A stretch of DNA of 23,968 bases from Volvariella volvacea V23 (lineage: Eukaryota > Basidiomycota > Agaricomycetes > Agaricales > Pluteaceae). Shown here piece by piece: positions 7,487 to 18,891 of this stretch. The translations under genes were made by a program, and so were the position numbers. Location: NCBI GenBank assembly GCA_000349905.1, contig KB722767.1:299299-323266 (forward strand). The letters are read 5' to 3'. Numbering within the stretch: the stretch's first letter is position 1; each line of letters starts with the position of its first letter. Below the pieces are notes generated by a model. That model worked only from the letters and a program-made list of their open reading frames with translations, was not told the DNA's origin and made no database searches.

Positions 7487-8462
7487 ATGGCCAGTAACGA
7501 TCTCGAGAAGCAACAGAGCAACTCCATTGACACCGTCAGAGTGAGGGAGAACCGACCAAGATCAAACATCGCAAACCCAGGCGCGCTGTAAGTATTTTTA
7601 ACCACACCCCTCTCTCCACGACTCGATCGTTCTTCCCCACCTTCCCCACATTCTCTCGCGTTTGTATCCGGCGGGGGAGCCTGGATTGCGTTGCGGTGGT
7701 CGCTAATGTGTTATTTTTAGTGGCCTGTTCTCTTTCGCATCTACGACGTTGATCTTATCATTATACAATGTCCAAACTCGACATGTCAATGCCCCCAATC
7801 TTGTAGTTGGCATGGCTATCTTCTGCGGTGGCCTTGCACAATTACTGGCTGGGATGTGGGAGTTCCCCAAGGGCAATATGTTCGGCGCAACGGGTTAGTT
7901 CTCACAGCCTCAGTTTAAGGTACAGGGGTTGCTGATATGCCGACTTTCCCACCTACCTAGCTTTTACGTCTTATGGCGCTTTCTGGATGTCCTACGCTAC
8001 TATCCTCATTCCTGGAAGTGGAATCCTCGCGGCCTATGCTGAAGATCCGGAAGAGTTCGCCAGTGCGGTTGGTATATACCTTATTACTTGGATGCTCGTG
8101 ACTTTCTTCCTCTTGTGAGTGTTTTGCCCTCGTTCATGAGCAAAATTAGCTCATTCCGGCTTTTTGCGTCAGCATCGTCTCACTCCGCAAGAGCGTGAGC
8201 TTCATCGCGCTATTTGGCTGCTTGACTATTACTTTCTTGCTCCTTGCTGCCGGAGAGTTTGCTCCTAGTATTGGGTTCGTGCACTTGACATTTCTTGTCC
8301 ATCGATCCTCATGTCTAACTATTTGCGACCCACAGTGCGAAGAAGGCTGGTGGCGTCTTTGGGTGTGTTACAGCATTCATTGCATACTATATTGGTGTCA
8401 GCGAATTGCTCTCCGCCGAAACCAAAGCGATCGCTAGACTTCCCTTGGGAGCCTTCGCGTAG
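7487..8462 (+). CDS. GPR1/FUN34/YaaH (acetate transporter) family protein (gene C, 218 aa)
   Basis: Five exons: 7487-7587, 7721-7893, 7961-8114, 8173-8274 and 8336-8462, all with GT-AG introns and consistent phase, giving 218 residues, the usual size for the family. The hydrophilic N-terminus leads into the family signature NPGALGL (30-36). Six predicted membrane helices follow. The second conserved block, MWEFPKGNMFGATAFTSYG, lies between helices 2 and 3, and AAGEF in helix 5 is also typical. Members in fungi (Ady2, Gpr1, AcpA) transport or sense acetate and other small monocarboxylates at the plasma membrane. The sequence does not separate acetate uptake from the ammonium/acetate-export role proposed for some paralogues. 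Carbon-source control is suggested only by CreA-like words far upstream. Confidence 0.93.
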
Positions 8463-9229
8463 ACACTAGAAGAGATGATTGACAGCTCTTGTTGTTCGAC
8501 TTCTCCTGTCTATACTAATCCGCTTCGGTGTACCTGTACCATATGCTCTTCCCTAACGAATCAATGTTTTTTGTTACTACTTTATATCTGCACCACTTCC
8601 TTGGGGCCTTTGCACAAATCTGACAAATGATACCACTTTGTGGCTCGTTCGCATGTGCAACTATACGTAGTATACGTCAAGGTGATCGCGATGACGAATG
8701 GCATACTGTGTGCCAAGTTGGACTTGTGGCTTCGGAATTTTTTTGATAGAAGCAACTAATCATTAGCCTATCCTCCGCCCCTGAAAGAAGCATCTGGCCA
8801 CCTCCGTCCGAGGACTCAAAAAATCTCTGTAGTGCTTCCAGAGTGCTACGCCGCCGAGTTCTGCGTGAACGAAAGCTGCAAGTACGCGTCGTCGACGCTA
8901 TTCAGGTCTGGTCCAGGTCCTCCGAGTCCGAATCCCCATCAAGCAACAGTAATTTTCGTCTATAGTTGGCAAGTCCCATGCGTACGGGTCCAGGGACACA
9001 GGAGTTATTTGTTGCTGTTTGGCTGTAATGTGAAAATCAAATCAACCCGTTCGAGGCAGAGTCCCATAATACGAGCTCAGTACCTGTACCTGTACCTCCC
9101 CTCGACTCCTGGTGAGTTCAACCATCCGCCATTCCCCCTACAACATCGTCGTCCAGCGAGGCTGTTCTGAGAACAATTTTTAAAAAGCTTCATATCCATT
9201 GTCGATAATTGTCTTTTGCAATTCGGACG
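8463..9229. other. Intergenic between genes C and D
   Basis: About 770 bp. It holds the 3' region of C and the promoter of D. A three-unit GTACCT tandem repeat lies at 9080-9097. An open frame at 8832-9170 starts with GTG and has no protein-like features. No RNA gene was seen. Confidence 0.5.
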
Positions 9230-12200
9230 ATGGACGCAACGGAGCTGGCGAGATGGACCAGATTTGCTGCAAGAGGTGGGATAGGGAAGTGCACGGCGAT
9301 TCAGGACTGTGCGGCTGAGCGTACTGGAGATCTCATGTTTCTCAAGGTAAAATCCTTGTTATTCTATGGGAGAATTGATTCATAACTTAGGTATTGTGAA
9401 GGACGACGAGATTATTGTCCTTATGCAGTTACCGGATCACGAAGGGCTGTATCTGGTGAGCAACATTCTGTTCTTCATCTCACCGTGGACGGTGGATTGA
9501 CAAAATTTTGTAGGGATACTGCGAGGGCGTTGTCGGCAGGTTCAAAGGGGTTCACGTTCACTTTCACTCGAAGCTGAAGAAGCCTGTTATGGCCAAGCGC
9601 TCTTCGTTGCGTGATACTCACGCACCCCAATCGCCCACACCTTCCGTCCACTCCATCCCATCACCTCCTCCACCCGAACCCTCTCATCACAGAACTTCAA
9701 CCACTCATTCCCTTCCACATCGACAAGGCTCGATACCGACCTCAGATGACGAACCGGCACTGAGCCATTCCTCCGCCTCGTTAAGGAGCGAATCCACCCT
9801 TGGCACGCCCACAACTCAACATCTCCCACCCGACAATCGCCGTACGTCCAACAGCCTAGACCTGCCTTCACCTGAGGCGCCCTTGACTTCTTCAAAAACT
9901 ATAACGCCCGACACGTCCAGCGTATCTCAGCACCCCTCGTCGGCCCCTGAAAGGATCACCAAGCTCGAATTAGGCGTGGATTTGTCATTCAGGTCTGATG
10001 GCAAGCATGTGCCTCCTCCACAGGCACAGACACGGACGTCAATGCAAGGACCTAATCAGGAGGCGAGGTCTCTACCGCAACTCGCGTCGCAACCCGGTGT
10101 ACCGGACGGTTCACGGCAGAATGTGGGTTCTGTGCCTGCTGTGTCTTCGCCGGAGGCTTTAGAGGACCGGTTGTACGGTAGTGATGATGAGGATGATGGT
10201 CAACGGAGTAGACGGGGCTCTGTGGGGTCCGACGGGGAAGTTGGGATTGGGTTATCTTTCCTTCNNNNNNNNNNNNNNNNNNNNNNNNNNNNNNNNNNNN
10301 NNNNNNNNNNNNNNNNNNNNNNNNNNNNNNNNNNNNNNNNNNNNNNNNNNNNNNNNNNNNNNNNAAGATCTTGCTAATGGTGATGAAGACGAAGACGATG
10401 ATTGGTCTTCCATGAATAGTCGCTATAGTATGGATCGAAAAGCAAAGGAGGGCGAGGGGAAACAAGTGGAGGAATCCAAAGTCGAGGCACAGCAGTCGGA
10501 GCGGAAAGGAGAACGGGAATCGGAGGAGTCGCGACCAGAGAGAAAACAAGACTCGCCGACGCCTTCCACTTCTCAAAACCATCATGACCGCCGGCCGTCG
10601 CTAGCGCCAAGTTCCTCATCAAAGCGTTCAGACGACTGGGATGGAGCAGCGTCGGATATATATGACGATTATCGTTATTCTCGTTATTCTATCGCATCAA
10701 AGATGTCGAGGTTTTCCTCAATATCTCACCCTTCCTCAAATCAGTCGGATGGTGTTATCCCCCCAGTACCAGATGCGCGACCTAGTGTCGACTCTCACGC
10801 AAGCAACGATGTCCCTCAAAGTTCAGAAAGGAGAAGAGCCTCCACCGAATCTGATGCCTCAATATACACTCAAGGTTCTAGGTTATCTAAAAACGAACAA
10901 CCGCTCGGGCCTCAGACTACTTCACCCTCAAACTTGAGCTTGCCAGATCCTAGAGCCAGAGCAAAACCATCGCCGTTGAGCTTGGATCAAAATTCACCTT
11001 TGCTGAACACGACTTGGGGATCCCCGCTATCGTCGCCTGATGCCAGTTCTACGACCTCACGCTTCTCGGGAGGCGTGATTTCACCAACGACTATGTCGCA
11101 TTGGACTGGTCAGTCAACCGGGATTGCTAGTGCGTTGAGGCAGCAACTGCAAGGTGGAGAGCGGCCTACGCCGACACCGAAAAATTCGACGGATCAGATA
11201 TCTGACGCGGAGGAGATGGTGACGACGATTGTTGTGGAGGACGACGAGGGATTGCCATCGAAACTGCCTAGTGATGGACAGGTTGCTGATGATACAAGTT
11301 CGATCGATTTGCCTCTACCCTCTCCCTATGACTCGCTGCCTTCCTCTGATCCTAGTCCTAGCACTGCCCCCGCACCACCAGCAGAACCCATCCCGACTCT
11401 TGCGCCGATACCCTTGCATGTTCAAAACGAACTAGCGCCACCACCCCCGACTAACGTTCCTCAATCAGCAGCGACACACCTTCGGCCTTCGTTATCTGAA
11501 CTCCGAGGTGCAGATGGACCAGGAATGCCGCAACGCCGTTCGATGTTCTTACCGCATCCGGGAGCTCCAAAAGCTCCTACAGTAGGCTCGAGCGGGCCGA
11601 TGTACATCCGGTCACTACAGCCAGGAGCACAATCGGCTCCATCACAATTACACCCTCAACAGCACGCTCCATCAGGATATCCATCACAGCAACAAAGACC
11701 GACACAATTCATAGGCGGTGTACCGGCAGGAAGCTCAATACACATACTCCGAATGGCCTCATCGTCATCTTCCTCAAACACGCTCAACGTACCGACTCCC
11801 GGGATGCCAAGAGGACCGACCATGTACGGCAGAACGGAGGTGGATCTGGGAAGCGCGATGGGACCTGTGTTGATCACATTCAGCTTGGAACCACCGCCCC
11901 CTCCCCCATCTTTTGGTGGGGCGTCCGTGCCGCCTGCCTCGGGCACTGCTGCCACCACCTCAAAACCGCAACTGACGCTACCATCGTCTCTGACTCCGTC
12001 TACACCTCAGCATGTTGGTTCTCCCTTGGTTAATGCTGTACATCTGACACCAACACCAAGTACAGTTCAGGGATCGCCGTTGACGACGTCCGGTTCTACC
12101 GGCTTGAATCAGCCCAGAATGGGGTTGGGTATTAGTAATATTCCGGTGGTGAAGTTGAACGAGGGTCCGACTTCGATACCATTGAGGGTTGTGGAAAGAT

Positions 12201-14951
12201 CGGCAAGTATGGACCAGCATTTCAGTGGTGGTGGTGGTGGTGGAGGGGGCGGTGGAGTTATACCCAGAGCTAATTTTATACCCCAAGCTGGAGCTGCTCG
12301 ACCTAGGTCAAGGAGCTTCTCTGGATTCAATTCTAATGGTGCGGATGTCCCCTCTCAAATCCGTAAAACAGTGAGGTGAGCATATGTCCTTTGTTTGCTC
12401 GGCTTTTCAGAAGTTGGCTTTGCGCTTAGCTGATATGGATGTACCTGTCTGGGGCAGTCGGGAAGAGGGTAACACGTCGTCAGTTCACCCCCATCAAAGT
12501 CCTAGCCAAGGCTCCAGTCAAGCTCAAGGCAACAATAGCAGTGCTAGTAGTGAAGGACGCAAATCTGTAGGATCCACACCACCGTCGCCTTCAAGCCCCC
12601 TCGGCAGGGGATCCTTACCGAAATCTCCATCCAAGACCATCCCACCAAAGTCCTCACCATTGCGCAATGCGCATGCACCCTCTCCTCTTTCGCTACCAGG
12701 AAACAACATTAGGTCATTGTCACCGAGGTCGCCGACAACGACAAAATCGCCATCGAGTCCTTTATCGCAATCTTCTCTTCGGCCACCGTCACCTGCGAGC
12801 TCGCCTGCTACTAGTGTAGCTAGTGCGGTAGCTAGCTTGTCCGGCGCGTTGACACCTGGTCGACCGGTGCATCAGCTGAGGCCAGCCGCATCGATGTCGG
12901 TTCTGAATGAGTCAAAATCGTCAATCAGTGTCAGCAGCACATCCTCTGCAAGTTCGACAGCAACTGCTTCAAGCACCGCGACTGGTCCCTCGACTACGGG
13001 TCCTGCTACTCCTACCAGCCTAATAAGCCGGCCTTCCTTGGTCACCAAAGGGTTAGGGGGCGGCAGCAGCGCCAGTGAATCAATCTCGCCGACACATTCA
13101 CAATCGCCGACGTCCTTGCAGTCTCAACAAGCACAGACGACCCGGCACCGGCCTATTCCCTCATCGTCAAGTGCAGCCTCTCGTCCCTCCATCACCCGCG
13201 ATTCGATTAGCACGTACAACTCTGAGCTGCAGCCCTCGCTGCAGACCCGGCCTTCTACCGAGACAGATGCTGTATCTATCAGCAGCACAGGCTCGGGTGC
13301 AGGTTCGATGTCAGGGTCAGGATCGCAGGGGAAAACGCCCCAGCCGACGCCTCATCAGACGGTCGTAAGACAAAACTCGCTCCGGTCGAAGCTGTCGCTT
13401 CCGAACCTGAGGAGAAACCGGAACAGACATGACGATATGGACAGCGGGCCGGCATTCTCGATGGGCAGGGGCAGGGGCGGTACGGGCGAGACGATGCAGG
13501 TGGAGGATATGGATTTTGAGCTTGTGAGGCCGAATGTGCCGTTTAACCCTACTGCTTCGCGGCACAGCGAGGACTCGAGTTTGTTTTATGGACGAGATGG
13601 CGGTGCGTCGGTGGATGTTGGAGCGGGGAGTGGAAGCGGAGGGACAGGAGGGTTTTTGAGGCCCGAGAGTCCGGCGGTGTCGTTGTCTTCGAGTGGGACG
13701 TCGCAGCGGTCGCCTACTGTGCCTTCGTTCGTGAGCGATGGGAACTCGATCATCACGGGTGCTTCGTGGCCGCCACCGAGCGTGGTGACGACGATTGCTG
13801 CGACGACAAACTCGGAGAGGGAGAGGACGAACGAGTTGTCGGTCGAGGCGTATCGGCAGAGAGAGCTCAAGTGGATGGCAATACTGAGCGCCGTTCCGGC
13901 GGCGCAGGCGAAGAAGAACAAGAAGGTGAAGAAGCTGCTGTTGGAGGGCGTGCCTGCGTCGGTGAGGTACAGGATCTGGTCGCATTTGACGGACGGGAAG
14001 GGGAGGTTTGTGCAGGGCGTTTATGCGCAGCTTGGGGCGAGGGGAAAGACGAGTCAGGTGTACCTGGAAGCGGAGAAGGATGTGAAGGAGTGGTTTGCTA
14101 GTGCTGAGCAGCAACAGCAGCAGCAAGTGGGCTTTGGAGGGGTGGGCGTGGGGAGTGGGATTGGACAGGCGGTGGGGCCACAGACGCAGGTGCTGGCGTT
14201 GCTGCGGGCGTATCTTGCCATGGTTCCGGATGTACAATATTCTACTGGTGAGCTGAGTCTTTTTATGTCCTTTATTTGCAGGGACTGAGGTTTGTGGATG
14301 TTTTTCAGGCTTGATGCTTGTCGCTGGACATCTGTTGTTAGTTGCACCCGAAGAAGACGCGTTTTGGATCTTTGTTTCTATGATGGATACCTCTTTGCGA
14401 CCCTATTTTGCCGTTGCGACGATCCAGATTGAGGTAGACGCCGCTTTGTTTGCAAAGGCTTTGGAGGCGAATGACGCGCAGGTGGCGAAGAAGGTGTTGG
14501 TGGATATGAGCGTCATGCCACAGGCTTGGTGTCATCCATGGTTTTCGTCGCTGTATGTGGGTATACTGCCGACAGAGTATCTGGACCGCGTTTGGGACCT
14601 GTTTTTGTATGAAGGTGCGTGCTTTATGTGGTTAGGACTGAACCCTGTCTGATGATGATGCGTGGTCTAGGCGTTCCGCTTCTAATACGTGTCGGTCTGG
14701 CGATTATGGTCTGTTGTCGGCGTCAAATTTTGGATTGTACAAGTGAAGAAACGCTTCTCAATATGCTTAAAAGGCCCTCACCGACTTGGCTACCTTCCAC
14801 GGCGGAGGGATTCATCAGCTTGGCATTGTCGTTCAAAGTCAAAGATGATGACGTCCGGAAACAGAGAGTCAAGATGGAAGCCCAGGTGAAGCGACAAGCT
14901 CACGGTCCCAGGCTTCATTCCTCCGGGTCCATTTCTTTACCCCGAGCTTGA
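9230..14951 (+). CDS. SH3-TBC domain protein, putative Rab-GAP-like (gene D, about 1,800 aa)
   Basis: Exons: 9230-9346, 9402-9455, 9514 to about 12362/12370, about 12411/12430-14247, 14309-14614 and 14671-14951. Exons 1-3 build an SH3-like fold: GDLMFLK, DDEIIVLMQL, EGLYLGYCEGVVGRFKGVHV. Then come more than 1,300 residues of Ser/Pro/Thr-rich disorder with Pro runs, a ten-Gly run (GGT repeats at about 12224-12255) and a Gln run (about 14107-14127). The C-terminus is a TBC domain: LLEGVPASVRYRIW, then VPDVQYSTGLMLVAGHLLL, EEDAFWIF, MPQAWCHPWFSSLY, LDRVWDLFLYEGVPLLIRVGLAI. TBC proteins stimulate GTP hydrolysis by Rab GTPases in membrane traffic. The usual IxxDxxR and YxQ finger residues are not found. 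The SH3 part may bind Pro-rich partners or the protein itself. A 100-N gap interrupts exon 3, and the fourth intron's borders are uncertain. Confidence 0.85.
10265..10364. other. Assembly gap (100 N) inside gene D
   Basis: Exactly 100 N, a conventional placeholder of unknown true length. The coding frame before it (codons in phase with 9589) and after it (in phase with 10181) differ. If no intron lies in the gap, the missing length must be a multiple of three rather than 100. The sequence around it is low-complexity and acidic (DDEDD before, DEDEDDD after), a likely cause of the break. Confidence 0.95.
12224..12255 (+). repeat. GGT-type microsatellite coding a polyglycine run in gene D
   Basis: Repeated GGT with GGA/GGC variants gives about ten consecutive Gly residues in the disordered part of the SH3-TBC protein. 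Such repeats vary readily in length between strains. Confidence 0.8.
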
Positions 14952-15879
14952 GCGCGTCATACTTATTCCACGCCCTTTGTCCCCACCTTCGTTCTTCTTG
15001 AACACAGGTATATGACTATACCACTGTTACTGCTACTAAACCCCGCGTACCATGGACTACAAAAGTATATTCGACCTTCTAGTGTATACAGGTACATTCG
15101 ACCCTTCCCACATTGTTTTCATGGAGGGTATTTGTTATCACTCTTATCACTCATTCGCCACCCCGCACGTTTGCTATCATTCATTCTTCGGCCATTCATT
15201 GCTTTTGTCGCTTTCTAACTGTCCCTTTCGGATTGTGGACTTTGAATCAATTACCACCTATACCTATTACATACACGTACCAATACCACCCCATCGATAT
15301 ACCACCCCCCCACCATGTCTCCCTATGCATTATCACTGCAATGTTAATCTAAAACCGCCGCTTCCACGAGGGCATGACGAAGCAGCCGGAACCAATAGGT
15401 TCAAGAATCAAGCCAGCTGTGTATGTGGGATCTGATTGGTCTCTGGTCATGGGGACCGTCCTCGAGGCTCGGTGTAATCAAGCTCGGCGTGTCTGACCGG
15501 GTCTCCATTTATCAGGTTACCTTCATCTCGAAATCATGTCCATTGCACCACGCTTTTAGATTTCCCCGCCGCCTCTCCATTCTTCACTTTCACCGCCATC
15601 CCAGGTCACGGTCGCCGCAACCGCGCCCCGAGTGTCAACGCCCCGAATATAATCCATTTTACACAGCATTTTATTGTCCTTTTATGCTTGGGCTCGGACG
15701 ACATCACTTTCGAGTTTAGCGCTGAGGAGATTGGAGATTTGGTTCTCAGTATATATTACCCTAATCCTCACGATCTGGTATTACCCGCAGCTCCCTCCCC
15801 CCTTCCTCTTAACCACGCCCTTGTCAACTTCCGCTCGTGACCTGGACACACGCCTCACCTGGCCCACTCGACGTTCGCT
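14952..15879. other. Intergenic between genes D and E
   Basis: About 930 bp. It contains a pyrimidine-rich 3' region of D and the promoter of E. A TATA-like word (GTATATATT at 15749-15757) lies about 125 bp and a CT-rich tract (about 15791-15810) about 75 bp before the ATG of E, typical of basidiomycete promoters. Open frames at 15012-15435 and 15423-15719 look random (His/Tyr/Pro-rich, no motif). Confidence 0.45.
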
Positions 15880-18359
15880 ATGCATCCTGCGCTGAATCTT
15901 CCAGAGATTGTCCGTGAAATCCTCAACCACCTTGATCGAGAGGAAGACGTTGCGGATGATGCTTTGACAAGCTCAGGGCATCGCCATGGTCATGGTCCGC
16001 CGGGCAACGGCAATGGCGGAGGCGGGGGCACGGTTCCTTCGACAGCAGCAACGCATAACACCACGACACGTGGCCTGAGATACGCTCCTGCATATGTCCA
16101 TTCGCTGAGCCGGGCGTCTAGCTTGCTGGCTGCGGCGCTGTGTTGTAAGCTGTGGGAGAGACCGGCGTTGGATTGCTTGTGGAGGGAGATGAGGGGGATC
16201 ATGCCGCTGCTGAGGATGGCACCTGGGTTCATGACGTTGGAGGACGGTACTATTGTAAGTCAGCTCGTTCGACCTGGGGTGGCTGTTTGCTATCGGCCCT
16301 TGTGGGTCAGATATGAAGGGACCCTGCGTTTTGGACATCACTGTCATCAACACGCGCTAATTTATGCACTGCTACCTAGATTATACCCGGAAGGTTGAAT
16401 GAGAAGAGCTGTCCGCGTTTTCACGAGTACCGACGCCGAATACAGCATTTGGAAATTGACGCCCTGAAAGTGGAGGTCGACTTTGTCAACCTGCACCACT
16501 CGACCATTCTGCGGCTTGGTCAATTCAAGGACGGCTTCCTTCCATGCCTGAGGAGCCTCAGAATCCGCGCCGATGAAGCGGCTAGTGTATCCCTCGATAA
16601 AACTATTATGCTCCTCCCGTCCTTGTTCAAGTCTCCGGAACTCCGCACATTTGGCGTGTTCATCAACCCTCAGTCGGATATCGACTCGCCACCAGATTGG
16701 CTGGGTCCTATATGCACCCTCCTCATGGATGCCAACCCGAATCTAAGGTTGATGAGGCTGACTGGCCATCTCCCACCTCAGTATGCACACTGCCTCGGGG
16801 AATGGCAGAACCTCAGGACCCTGTCGCTGAATCTGGCCACAGAAAACTGGTCTTTGGGAACCATACAGGCCCTTTGCACCCTTCCAGAGCTCTCCGAGCT
16901 CAGAGCCGACTTCAAGGATACCCTACCATTCCCCAACTTTGACCCTGCGAGCATGGGTTCTTCTCCATTCCCCCGACTGTCAAAACTTATCATAATGGCT
17001 CGACTGGGCTTCGCCATACAGTTCCTTGACATCCTCCCTTCTGACCAACTTGGACAAGTCAACATCCGTCGAAGTCGTGGAGACTTTGAGGGACGACCTC
17101 GTAATCGCTCGGAAGAATGCAACGAATGGAAAACGTTTTGTCAGAAGCTTAGTCGATTCAGGACATCTCTAAAGTCTATCTCCATGGATTGGAGCACAAA
17201 TACCTCCCAGCGCAACAATCTTGCCAACCACAACAATAATGCAAACGCACAAAATGGCAACGCGCCCAATATCGGCTGTCTCTCGATTATAGAATCACTC
17301 CTCTGTCTATCGAATCTCGCTACTTTCCAAGTCAAATCGCTTCCGCAATGGTTGGCGCTTGGTGACAGGGACATTGACAGAATGGCTACGAATTTCCCCC
17401 GGCTCGAATCCTTATATCTCGGTTATACCATACCCCCCACCGTCGATGCCCGACCGAGCTTAGAAGCGCTCGGCATCCTGGCCAGGAAATGTCCCAGGCT
17501 GGACAGACTCAGCATTCTCCTCGGCAACAACGAAGACTCTGGTTCCGCCAACACAGACGACGACAGCGACCTCGACACCAATGAAGGAGTGCGAAGCCCA
17601 CTCCAGACCGGCCGTGGCATCGACAACGACCCGCACCCCCTCCCTCCTCTTCCTCCTTCGAGTCCAACTCCTCCCACTCCCTGGCGGCGGTACAACCCCG
17701 CGGGCGGGTCGTCACGACACTCGCCCTCGCCGTACCACGCGATTCCGAATCAGATGTATGAAGGCCGCATAGTAGGAGGCCCATGGCAACGTAATAATTC
17801 ACCATTCTCGATTTCGAAATCCTCGATGACGCATCCCAACAGCCACCTTCACACTCCCGCTCTTGCTGGCGCCGCCAACGCCAACGCCTCTTCCGGTGCC
17901 GGTGGCAACACGCTCGTTCGCATTCAAGATCTTCCACCTCTTTCTCATAATCTACGACACCTTGATCTTAGGGAGACTAAATTCGTATCTCCGATGACGG
18001 TTGCGCGGTCGATTGATAAGCTGTTTCCGAATTTGCAGACGCTGAGCGTGCATGATGCGGAGCAGGCGTTTTGGATGAAGATGACGGTTTTTCAGATTTG
18101 TCAGCCGGTGAGGAAGGATCAGCAGTGGAGGGACGAGGAGAGTTTTAGGAGGAGGGTTGTGGAGGAGTGGATGGGTCCTGGTGCTCCTTCTTCATCAGGA
18201 GATGCTGGAGAGGTGCAAGGCGCAGGAGAGAGTCACGGACACGTGGAGAAGAGAGGACGCGGATGGAGTGTTGGTGGGTCGGCAGTGGCGGAGAGTTCGA
18301 GTGGAGGGGGTGCCTGGAAATCACGTCAGTTTGATGGAGGGTGGGTGGGAATGGAGTGA
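15880..18359 (+). CDS. F-box protein with LRR-like repeats (gene E, 784 aa)
   Basis: Exon 1 is 15880-16254, the intron is 16255-16379 (GTAAGT...CCTAG) and exon 2 is 16380-18359. The N-terminus gives the first half of an agaricomycete F-box (LNLPEIVREILNHLD, residues 5-19) and the second half at 78-102 (SRASSLLAAALCCKLWERPA, LDCLWRE). Between them is an insert of about 55 residues rich in His, Gly, Asn and Thr. From about residue 145 there are irregular Leu-rich units (LRSLRI, LRTFGVF, LRLMRLTG, LRTLSLNL, LSELRADF, LESLYLGY, LRHLDLRE, LQTLSV), followed by a variable Ser/Gly-rich tail. An Asn-rich loop and an acidic/Pro-rich loop interrupt the repeats. F-box proteins link substrates to the SCF ubiquitin ligase through Skp1. 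Agaricomycetes have large, fast-changing families of them, and the substrate is unknown. Confidence 0.85.
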
Positions 18360-18891
18360 GCTGTGGTGTACAAGAATGTGAGGGATGCCTGGAGCAATCA
18401 CCGAGGCTCGAGTGCGGCTTGAAAGGGGATATGCGTTTTCTTGAACGACTGCGACGATTTTTTTTTGCAATGTCCTGCTATGAATTGATACCCTCCTTGT
18501 GTATAGGGCATACCCTGTGGAAAGAAATGGATGTATATTATTTATTGTATTGTCGTCCTATGTTTCCCTTTTTTCTTGTTGTTCAACAAGATTATATGTA
18601 CATAGATGTCATTCCGATTTTCTTTTTATCGTTGTAATTGACTTTCTATTTTACTGTGCTCGACATAGGGGTTCCTAGGACCGTGTGACACCGAGTTAAC
18701 TCCGAACCAGCCTTTCCGACGGCCAACACGATGTTCACCATCGCATCGCGTGGAGGGAATATCCCTCTAGCCGCGCACAATCGTATACCCTCACAAAGCT
18801 CTCCTTTTTGTCACATACGACCCACTTCTTCTTGACGCTGCGTCGTGGAATAGACTCGGATACCGGTGACGAAAAGACCTAGGACTCGGAG
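18360..18891. other. Intergenic between genes E and F
   Basis: About 530 bp with the T-rich 3' region of E (18450-18660) and the promoter of F. No gene or repeat was seen. Confidence 0.5.

Noticed and set aside
8832..9170. 112-codon + strand open frame between genes C and D
   Set aside because: Starts with GTG, no motif, includes a simple GTACCT repeat.
9587..9895. 102-codon - strand open frame
   Set aside because: Antisense to the SH3-TBC coding exon; low-complexity shadow.
13317..14237. 306-codon - strand open frame rich in Arg, His and Leu
   Set aside because: Long only because the + strand TBC exon is GC- and Gly/Ser-rich; the product has no fold-like pattern.
15012..15719. Several + strand open frames between genes D and E
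   Set aside because: His/Tyr/Pro-rich, no motif, overlapping in different frames; consistent with UTR and promoter DNA.
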